DNA from: Ectothiorhodospiraceae bacterium | GTDB lineage: Bacteria > Pseudomonadota > Gammaproteobacteria > Thiohalomonadales > Thiohalomonadaceae | Reading direction: 5' to 3' | Length of the DNA: 30,767 bases | Assembly: GCA_007125455.1 (NCBI GenBank) | Contig: SLDE01000050.1 | Coordinates: 1 to 30,767, forward strand | Shown: one piece after another, positions 24,907 to 30,767 of the stretch | Layout: the number at the start of each line of letters is the position of its first letter | Position numbering within the stretch: position 1 is the first letter of the stretch | Translations under genes and position numbers: made by a program | Notes under the pieces: generated by a model | What the model was told of the DNA's origin: nothing | Seen by the model: the letters and a program-made list of their open reading frames with translations, nothing else | The model's database searches: none

Positions 24907-27900
24907 GTGAGAAAATGGGGATCTCCGGCAATATCGCCAAGCGCTTCCTGACCACCGAGATCACCCCATTGCTGGCCCTGGTGGGCCTGCTGCTGGGGGT
25001 CTTCGCCATCCTGGTGACACCGCGTGAGGAAGAGCCGCAGATAAACGTCACCTTTGCCAATATCTTTATCGCCTACCCCGGTGCTTCGGCAGTGGAGGTA
25101 GAGCATCTGGTCAGCACCCCGGCACAGCAGATCCTCTCCGAGATCGAAGGGGTCAAGCACGTCTATTCGGTGTCCCGTCCTGGCCAATCGGTGCTGACTG
25201 TGCAGTACGAGGTGGGCGAGGACCGTACCGCTGCCATCGTGCGGCTGTACAACGCGATGTTCTCCAAGGGGGACTGGTTGCCAGATAATATTGGCGTCAG
25301 TCAGCCGATCATCCGCCCGATGGGGATCGACGATGTGCCCATCGTCGGCCTGACCCTGTGGAGCGAGGATGAAAACGTTGGCTCCTTTGAGCTGCAAAAG
25401 GTGGCTCACGCCATCGAGGCGGAACTCAAGCGGGTGCAGGGTACGCGGGATATCTACACCATTGGTGGGCCCGATCAGGTGGTGCGTGTGCTGCTTGACC
25501 CGGTCCGTCTGGCGGGCTTCAACATCGCCCTGGATGATCTGAGCAACGCCCTGCAACTCTCCAATGCCACTCGCCCCTCGGGGATGCTGGTGCGCGACAA
25601 TACCGAGATCCCGGTGCAGGCCGGGGAGTTCCTGGTCTCGGTAGATGAGGTGCGCTCGCTGGTGGTTGGCGTACACGAGGGCAAGCCGGTCTACCTGGAG
25701 GATGTGGCCGATATTCACCATGGTGCCGGGGAGGCTAGCCAGTACGTGTGGTTCGGCACCGGCCCGGCGGCGGCCGAGAAGGGGATCAAGGCGGCGGGGG
25801 AGTTCCCCGCAGTGACCGTGGCCATCGCCAAGCAGCCGGGCACCAATGCGGTGAAGATCGCCGAGCAGGTGATCGAGCGCTTTGATAACCTGCGCGGCAG
25901 CTTCGTGCCCGATGGGGTCGAGGTCACCGTTACCCGCAACTACGGCCAGACCGCCGACGACAAGGCCAAGCACCTGATCAGCAAACTGCTGTTTGCCACC
26001 ATCTCGGTGGTGGCGCTGGTGTTGTTCTTCCTCGGCTATCGTGAGGCCTTTATCGTCGGTATGGCGGTGGTGATCACCCTGGCGGTGACCCTGTTTGCCT
26101 CCTGGGCCTGGGGCTTTACCCTCAACCGCGTCTCGCTGTTCGCCCTGATCTTCTCCATCGGGATCCTGGTGGATGACGCCATCGTGGTGGTGGAGAACAT
26201 CCATCGCCACATGCAGATGGGCGGCAAGAAACTGGTAGAGGCGATCCCGCTGGCAGTGGATGAGGTGGGTGGTCCCACCATCCTCGCCACCTTTACCGTG
26301 ATCGCGGCACTGCTGCCGATGGCCTTCGTCACCGGCCTGATGGGCCCCTATATGAGCCCGATCCCGATCAATGCCAGCATCGGGATGCTGATCTCACTGG
26401 CGGTGGCCTTTGTGATCACCCCGTGGATGGCGAATATCTTCATCAAGGCCGATGGCCACGGCCATGGCCACACGCAAGGGGTGGACACCGGCAGCCGCAT
26501 GTACCGTCTGTTCAATCAGGGGCTCGGCCCCTTCCTGCACGGCAAGTCCGGGCGGATGCCGCGGCTGGCGCTCACCGTCGGGGTGCTGGTGCTGATCCTC
26601 GGCTCGGTCTCGCTGGTGGTGGTGCAGGCGGTGGTGCTCAAGATGCTGCCGTTTGACAACAAGTCCGAGTTCCAGGTGGTGGTCGATATGCCCGAGGGCA
26701 CCAGTCTGGAGCAGACCGCACGGGTGCTTAACGAGCTGGGCGGCTATCTTGCCACGGTGCCCGAGGTGACCGACTACCAGGTCTATGCCGGCACCGCCTC
26801 GCCGATCAACTTCAATGGCCTGGTGCGTCAGTACTACCTGCGCGAAGGGGCCAATGTGGGCGATATCCAGGTCAACCTGACCGATGCCAAGGCCCGTAAG
26901 CGCGAGAGCCACGAGATCGCCCAGGCGATGCGCGAGCCCCTGCAGGAGATCGGACGACGTCATAATGCCAACGTCAAGATCGTCGAGGTGCCGCCGGGGC
27001 CGCCGGTGCAGGCACCCCTGGTGGCCGAGATCTACGGGCTGGACTACGACGGCCAGATCGCCGTGGCCCGTCAGGTACGCGAGGTGATGGAAAACACCAA
27101 AGATATCGTCGATGTGGACGACTCGGTAGAGGCCGTGGCCCCGAAGAAGATCCTGCGGGTTGATCAGCAAAAGGCCGCACTGTTGGGCGTGCCCCAACAG
27201 AGCATCGTGCAGGCGGTCTCCACCGTGCTTTCCGGTGAAGATGCCAGCTATCTGCACGTGCCCACCGCCAAGCATCCGGTGCCGATCCGTCTGGAGTATC
27301 CCATCCACCACAAGGCCGAGATCGAGTCGGTGTTGGCGCTCAAACTGCGCAGCCGTGACGGTCGCCTGATCCCGCTTTCCGAGCTGGTTGAGGTGCGCGA
27401 GACGGTGCGAGAGAACGCCATCTACCACAAGGATCTGCAACGGGTAGTCTTCGTTACCGGGGACATGGCCGGCGAACTCGACAGCCCGCTCTACGGCATG
27501 TTCGACATGGTAGGGCAGCTTAATCGCCATAGCCTCGACGACGGTCGCCTACTGGAGCAGTACTTCATCAATCCGCCCGATAACCCCTATGACTACAGCC
27601 TCAAGTGGGACGGGGAGTGGCAGATCACCTACGAGACCTTCCGTGATATGGGCCTTGCCTATTCCATCGGCCTGATCCTGATCTATCTGCTGGTGGTAGC
27701 GCAGTTCCGCTCCTACCTGGTGCCGCTGATCATCATGGCGCCGATCCCGCTGACCATCATCGGGGTGATGCCGGGCCACTGGCTGATGGACAAGCAGTTT
27801 ACCGCCACCTCGATGATCGGGATGATCGCCCTGGCCGGGATCATCGTGCGCAACTCCATCTTGCTGGTGGACTTTATCAATCAGCAGGTACGTGAGGGCG

Positions 27901-28142
27901 TGGACTTCGAAATGGCGGTGATCAACTCCGGTGCGGTACGCGCCAAGCCGATCATGCTCACCGGTGTGGCGGCGATGATGGGGGCCTTCTTCATCCTCGA
28001 CGATCCGATCTTCAGCGGCCTGGCAGTCTCGCTGATCTTCGGGATCCTGGTCTCTACCGTACTGACATTGGTGGTGATCCCGGTGATGTACTATGCCTTT
28101 ATGCACAAGCGCGTGGATGAGCTGCGCCAGTCTTCATCCTGA
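24903..28142 (+). CDS. RND efflux permease (HAE-type)
   Basis: 1079 residues, inner-membrane proton-driven exporter with the usual 12-helix, two-large-loop RND layout. The helix 4 motif GILVDDAIVVVENIHR has the Asp-Asp pair for proton transfer, and the C-terminal repeat (LIYLLVVAQFRSYLVPLII, IGMIALAGIIVRNSILLVDF) is complete. The DDAIVVVEN form points to the drug/hydrophobe class, not the heavy-metal class. A short cytoplasmic loop after helix 6 has GHGHGHTQ (about 518-525). No outer-membrane factor or regulator lies nearby, so it must use a channel encoded elsewhere. Substrate unknown. The operon ends at a strong terminator. Confidence 0.92.
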   Translation: MSEKMGISGNIAKRFLTTEITPLLALVGLLLGVFAILVTPREEEPQINVTFANIFIAYPGASAVEVEHLVSTPAQQILSEIEGVKHVYSVSRPGQSVLTVQYEVGEDRTAAIVRLYNAMFSKGDWLPDNIGVSQPIIRPMGIDDVPIVGLTLWSEDENVGSFELQKVAHAIEAELKRVQGTRDIYTIGGPDQVVRVLLDPVRLAGFNIALDDLSNALQLSNATRPSGMLVRDNTEIPVQAGEFLVSVDEVRSLVVGVHEGKPVYLEDVADIHHGAGEASQYVWFGTGPAAAEKGIKAAGEFPAVTVAIAKQPGTNAVKIAEQVIERFDNLRGSFVPDGVEVTVTRNYGQTADDKAKHLISKLLFATISVVALVLFFLGYREAFIVGMAVVITLAVTLFASWAWGFTLNRVSLFALIFSIGILVDDAIVVVENIHRHMQMGGKKLVEAIPLAVDEVGGPTILATFTVIAALLPMAFVTGLMGPYMSPIPINASIGMLISLAVAFVITPWMANIFIKADGHGHGHTQGVDTGSRMYRLFNQGLGPFLHGKSGRMPRLALTVGVLVLILGSVSLVVVQAVVLKMLPFDNKSEFQVVVDMPEGTSLEQTARVLNELGGYLATVPEVTDYQVYAGTASPINFNGLVRQYYLREGANVGDIQVNLTDAKARKRESHEIAQAMREPLQEIGRRHNANVKIVEVPPGPPVQAPLVAEIYGLDYDGQIAVARQVREVMENTKDIVDVDDSVEAVAPKKILRVDQQKAALLGVPQQSIVQAVSTVLSGEDASYLHVPTAKHPVPIRLEYPIHHKAEIESVLALKLRSRDGRLIPLSELVEVRETVRENAIYHKDLQRVVFVTGDMAGELDSPLYGMFDMVGQLNRHSLDDGRLLEQYFINPPDNPYDYSLKWDGEWQITYETFRDMGLAYSIGLILIYLLVVAQFRSYLVPLIIMAPIPLTIIGVMPGHWLMDKQFTATSMIGMIALAGIIVRNSILLVDFINQQVREGVDFEMAVINSGAVRAKPIMLTGVAAMMGAFFILDDPIFSGLAVSLIFGILVSTVLTLVVIPVMYYAFMHKRVDELRQSSS

Positions 28143-28164
28143 GCATAGTGGCAAACGGGTATTC

Positions 28165-28189
28165 AAGGGCGCCTTTGGCGCCCTTTTTT
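28165..28189 (+). terminator. Rho-independent terminator after the RND operon
   Basis: A perfect 9-base stem (AAGGGCGCC with GGCGCCCTT) with a 3-base loop is followed by a T run, 22 bases after the permease stop. Confidence 0.9.
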
Positions 28190-28218
28190 GTACATAAGGC
28201 ATAAGTACTCACCTTGCT

Positions 28219-28247
28219 TTGAGAAACGAAGGGAATTCCTTTATAGT
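28219..28247 (+). promoter_or_regulatory. Sigma70-type promoter of the FabMG-like gene
   Basis: TTGAGA (28219-28224) and TATAGT (28242-28247) each match five of six consensus bases with an ideal 17-base spacer. The leader to the start codon would be about 90 bases and contains a small GCCG/CGGC hairpin near 28260. Confidence 0.65.
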
Positions 28248-28341
28248 GAGCGACTTATTGCCGCTGAACGGCGACTCGCCGGGTGTATCGGATTCGGTAC
28301 CCAGGGGACTGAATAAAACCTAGCAAAAACAAGAGCTTTCT

Positions 28342-29661
28342 ATGACCTCCTTGACGCCACTTCGTGAATTGCCTGCTGCAAACATCTTCCGCCAGGGGGA
28401 TGTCTTTGTCCTGTTTGGTGAACTCTTTGGCCGTGGCTATGTAAACGGCCTGCTGGATGAGGCCCGTCGGGCCGGGATGACCATCCTCGGCATCACTGTG
28501 GGGCGGCGTAACGAAGATCACAGCCTTCGTGCGCTCACCCCCGAGGAGCACGCCGCGGCCGAGGCCAACCTGGGTGGGCGCATTATCAACCTGCCGCTGA
28601 TGGCCGGTTTTGACCTGGATGCCCCGTCTGGCATGCCTACCCCCACCGATCAGTTGGCTTCCTTTAAGCTCAATAATTGGCAAGAGGCCAAGCTTGACTG
28701 GGATCAGATCGAGGCCAGTCGCCAGGTCGGGGTAAAACGCTTTAAGGACACCCTGGCCCAGGTGATGAGCGAGATCGAAGCGGCGGTACCCAAAGGGGCC
28801 AATGTCTTCTTTGCCCATACCATGGCCGGCGGGATCCCCAAGACCAAGGTCTTCCTTGCCATCGCCAACCGCATCTACAAGGGCCGTGGCGATCGCTTCC
28901 TTTCCTCCCGAGCCCTGATCGACAGCGACCTGGGCAAGATGATCCTGATGAACTTCGACGAGGTGACCGCCAACACCTTTGCCCACCTCATTGAGGCCAG
29001 CGCCGGATTGCGCGAGCGCCTGGCGGGAGAGGGCGGCGAAGTACGCTACAGTGCCTACGGCTACCACGGCACCGAGATCCTCATCAATGGTGACTACCAG
29101 TGGCAGACCTACACCAACTACACCCAGGGCTACGCCAAGATGCGTCTGGAGAGCCACGCCGAGGCCGCCTGGCAGCAGGGCGTCAAGGCCACCGTGTTCA
29201 ACTGCCCCGAGATCCGCACCAACTCCAGCGATATCTTCGTCGGCGTTGAGCTCTCCCTCTTCCCGCTACTGCATGCGCTAAAGAGAGAGGGCGGCGGCGA
29301 GTGGGCCGAGCAACAGTGTCAGCACTGCCAATCCCTACTGGAAGAGGGCACCAGCCTGGAAGAGATCCTCAAGATGATCGAGGACTACAACAACGACGCC
29401 ACCATCGCCAAGTTCCGCAACTACGAAGCCTGGCCGATGGACAACAACGCCGAATTGGCCGAAGTCATGGTAGGCACCTCCGAAGCGATCACCAAGCTGC
29501 ACAAGGACCGCAAGGCCCTCATCACCGACCACCTCAGCGCCCTGGTACTGGAAGGCACCGGCCCACTCATGTTCCATGAAGTCTCCGCGCCCCACGGCCC
29601 GGTGCTATGGCTCAACCACGACATCATCGCCAAGCAACTCGCCCGCCTCCACGCGGGCTAA
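28342..29661 (+). CDS. FabMG-like enoyl-ACP reductase family protein
   Basis: 439 residues, soluble, no signal peptide. The sequence opens with FRQGDVFVLFGELFGRGYVNGL and GMTILGITVGRR, which looks like a Rossmann-type start, and has conserved blocks FAHTMAGGIP, IDSDLGKM, YSAYGYHGTE and FNCPEIRTNSS. I recognise this as the group NCBI calls enoyl-ACP reductase FabMG family, found in several gammaproteobacteria; the enzymatic role rests on that name and I cannot confirm it from motifs. A C-x-x-C (QCQHCQ) lies near residue 330. It is monocistronic, with its own promoter and terminator. The ATG has a modest AAGAGC upstream. Confidence 0.6.
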   Translation: MTSLTPLRELPAANIFRQGDVFVLFGELFGRGYVNGLLDEARRAGMTILGITVGRRNEDHSLRALTPEEHAAAEANLGGRIINLPLMAGFDLDAPSGMPTPTDQLASFKLNNWQEAKLDWDQIEASRQVGVKRFKDTLAQVMSEIEAAVPKGANVFFAHTMAGGIPKTKVFLAIANRIYKGRGDRFLSSRALIDSDLGKMILMNFDEVTANTFAHLIEASAGLRERLAGEGGEVRYSAYGYHGTEILINGDYQWQTYTNYTQGYAKMRLESHAEAAWQQGVKATVFNCPEIRTNSSDIFVGVELSLFPLLHALKREGGGEWAEQQCQHCQSLLEEGTSLEEILKMIEDYNNDATIAKFRNYEAWPMDNNAELAEVMVGTSEAITKLHKDRKALITDHLSALVLEGTGPLMFHEVSAPHGPVLWLNHDIIAKQLARLHAG

Positions 29662-29703
29662 AGGGAAAGCCCTAACCGCAAAGGGTGCGACGATGTGCAA
29701 CAT

Positions 29704-29739
29704 AAAAGCCCGGCTATCATGATGATATCCGGGCTTTTT
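29704..29739 (+). terminator. Rho-independent terminator after the FabMG-like gene
   Basis: A 10-base perfect stem (AAAAGCCCGG with CCGGGCTTTT), a loop that can pair further (TATCAT with ATGATA), and a short T run lie 43 bases after the stop. Confidence 0.85.
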
Positions 29740-29822
29740 GTTGTCCTGCAAACTCGCAGGGGGAGCGCGTGCTACATTGTGTTTATGCAGGTCTGGAATG
29801 TGAATCGCCCCCGGTTTCTCAG

Positions 29823-29861
29823 CGGCCTGGAATGACTAACTTCGGCTTGTATTCCGGGCCG
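29823..29861. repeat. Imperfect inverted repeat in the gene-free gap before higA
   Basis: CGGCCTGGAAT (29823-29833) and ATTCCGGGCCG (29851-29861) pair over 11 bases with one mismatch and a 17-base loop. The gap 29740-29986 holds this, a CGGTT-a-AACCG palindrome, a CACGCG/CGCGTG hairpin near 29958-29975, and no gene I can support. Confidence 0.45.
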
Positions 29862-29986
29862 GAGCGTCAAGCCCCAGCTCGATGAATTGAACGAAGTGAT
29901 GGGTGTCCCGGTTAAACCGTTGAGAATGCTTCTACCATTTAACTGCCGAACGCCGCAATCACGCGCTTGTCGCGTGCATCGCATTA

Positions 29987-30304
29987 TTAAGCCATCTTTT
30001 GCCAGTGAGTGACATCTTGAATCTCCGCCAAGTCGTCCTGTTCGGCTTGTTGTGTCTTGTAAAGATCCCACCTGATCTGCAGGTTCAACCAGAAATCGGC
30101 CGAGACACCAAAGAATCGAGCCAAACGAAGCGCAGTGCTAGGCGTAATGCCACGCTTCTGATTAACTAGCTCATTAACCCTCTGGTAAGGAACATGAATA
30201 GCATCTGCCAGTTCGCGCTGCGTAATATGCATTGGACGCAGAAACTCCTCTACCAGCATTTCGCCGGGATGAGTCGGCTGCCTATGTGTAGGAATGCGGA
30301 CCAT
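29987..30304 (-). CDS. higA: HigA-family antitoxin (XRE-type HTH)
   Basis: 105 residues. The N-terminus THPGEMLVEEFL and the helix-turn-helix ITQRELADAIHVPYQRVNELVNQKRGIT, followed by LARFFGVSADFWLNLQ, are typical of HigA/VapI antitoxins. It binds and neutralises the toxin and represses the operon. It starts nine bases after the toxin stop, so the order is toxin first, as in higBA systems. Confidence 0.92.
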   Translation of the reverse strand: MVRIPTHRQPTHPGEMLVEEFLRPMHITQRELADAIHVPYQRVNELVNQKRGITPSTALRLARFFGVSADFWLNLQIRWDLYKTQQAEQDDLAEIQDVTHWQKMA

Positions 30305-30313
30305 ACTTCACCT

Positions 30314-30607
30314 CTAATGGTAATCAGTTAATTCTACTTCGTCGGGCCCAGTCTCAGTCCATTTAAAGCAGATCCTGTATTGCTCGTTCACTCGAATGCT
30401 GTGCTGGCCCTTTCTGTCGCCAGATAAGGCTTCCAGGCGGTTACCGGGAGGAACTTTTAACTCATCTCGATGAACAACAGAATCAAGTAATTCAAGCTTT
30501 CTTGACGCGATCCGCCACAACGACTGCGGACACACTTTTCGGGCGGCCTTTGACTCCACTCCGTTGAAGATGTCTTCCGTGCCTTTGTCTTTGAAATGAA
30601 TAATCAT
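30314..30607 (-). CDS. higB: HigB-type toxin (RelE/ParE superfamily mRNA interferase)
   Basis: 97 residues from the ATG at 30607 (MIIHFKDKGTEDIF); an upstream extension is not protein-like. The pattern A-R-K-V-C-P, KLELLDSV, L-x-VPPGNRLEAL-x-G-DRKGQHSIRVN-x-QYRICF-x-W and a final VELTDYH is the HigB family. It cleaves mRNA at the ribosome in known members. It is transcribed with the following antitoxin. No clear Shine-Dalgarno sequence is visible. Confidence 0.92.
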   Translation of the reverse strand: MIIHFKDKGTEDIFNGVESKAARKVCPQSLWRIASRKLELLDSVVHRDELKVPPGNRLEALSGDRKGQHSIRVNEQYRICFKWTETGPDEVELTDYH

Positions 30608-30613
30608 GGTATA

Positions 30614-30637
30614 ACGGTAGCACGGTACACATGCTAC
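30614..30637. promoter_or_regulatory. Repeats upstream of higBA, candidate autoregulatory operator
   Basis: Direct repeats ACGGTA (30614-30619 and 30622-30627) overlap an inverted repeat GTAGCA (30617-30622) with TGCTAC (30632-30637), nine bases apart. They lie directly before the toxin start, where HigA is expected to bind. Confidence 0.45.
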
Positions 30638-30639
30638 GT

Positions 30640-30767
30640 CAACGAGAGTGGAATTGAGGGGAGGGGATGAGGGGATAGGGGGCACCCAGTGCGCCGAGAT
30701 AAATCGGTAGAAGATCGGAGGTGAAATTCCTCTGCTTGGTAAGGGCTAGCCACCCACCGAGACCCCG
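30640..30767. other. Gene-free window edge, possible end of a multi-copy element
   Basis: I see no gene with a start here. The segment has a G-rich run (30656-30682) and an 8-base palindrome GGCTAGCC (30748-30755). One minus-strand frame entering from outside reads AEEFHLR and stops before higB. From memory this short motif occurs in recurrent spurious reading frames of repeated elements. The call is weak. Confidence 0.2.

Noticed and set aside
24771..26210. A 479-codon minus-strand frame opposite the RND permease
   Set aside because: His-rich shadow translation with no motif; the permease frame is complete.
28142..28341. A riboswitch in the leader of the FabMG-like gene
   Set aside because: Only a short hairpin is visible; no known aptamer core is recognisable.
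29862..29986. An integron attC site next to the toxin-antitoxin pair
   Set aside because: Core-like bases are present, but I could not find paired R and L boxes with the right spacing.
29772..30071. A 99-codon minus-strand frame overlapping higA
   Set aside because: It overlaps the C-terminal part of higA in another frame, has no ribosome site and its translation resembles nothing.

Overview
The window comes from a high-GC gammaproteobacterium that is probably a sulfur oxidiser of the Chromatiales type. The evidence is a complete soxB (Tat-exported thiosulfohydrolase), the end of pgpA, a YcgL-domain gene, a DUF6763-type gene, ettA, a LonB/YcbZ-type protease and an unusually dense set of redox and cyclic-di-GMP sensors. 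I cannot name a species from sequence alone.

Left part (1-4.7 kb): the 3' end of pgpA meets a short minus-strand operon. That operon encodes a 70-aa unknown, a membrane-anchored Rieske-fold protein that appears to have lost all four iron ligands, and a YcgL protein. soxB is read in the opposite direction, with two perfect palindromes in the shared promoter region and a strong terminator behind it. After it comes a heme-oxygenase-like (HDO superfamily) protein of unknown role.

Copper block (4.8-9.3 kb): an exported Cys-rich small protein, a Tat-dependent multicopper oxidase with a Gly-Gly-His repeat, a 42-aa Met-rich membrane peptide, and a CPC-type P1B copper ATPase. All are codirectional and closely spaced, so this looks like one copper detoxification operon.

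Signalling block (9.4-23.6 kb): a FIST-domain protein, a hybrid kinase (HisKA-HATPase-REC-REC-HPt) and a REC-GGDEF protein form an operon with the layout of NosP nitric-oxide sensing systems. A DUF6763-type gene, the minus-strand protease and minus-strand ettA follow. Next are a REC-PAS-PAS protein with a degenerate GGDEF domain, a chemoreceptor with a periplasmic CxxCH heme motif, and a convergent PAS histidine kinase with a TTG start.

Right part (23.6-30.8 kb): an RND efflux pair (adaptor and permease, ATGA overlap) sits behind a palindromic operator and ends at a clear terminator. A FabMG-like gene follows with its own sigma70-type promoter and terminator. Last is a higBA-type toxin-antitoxin pair with lower GC, flanked by stretches without genes that look like accessory DNA. 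No tRNA, rRNA, CRISPR array or intact insertion sequence was recognised.
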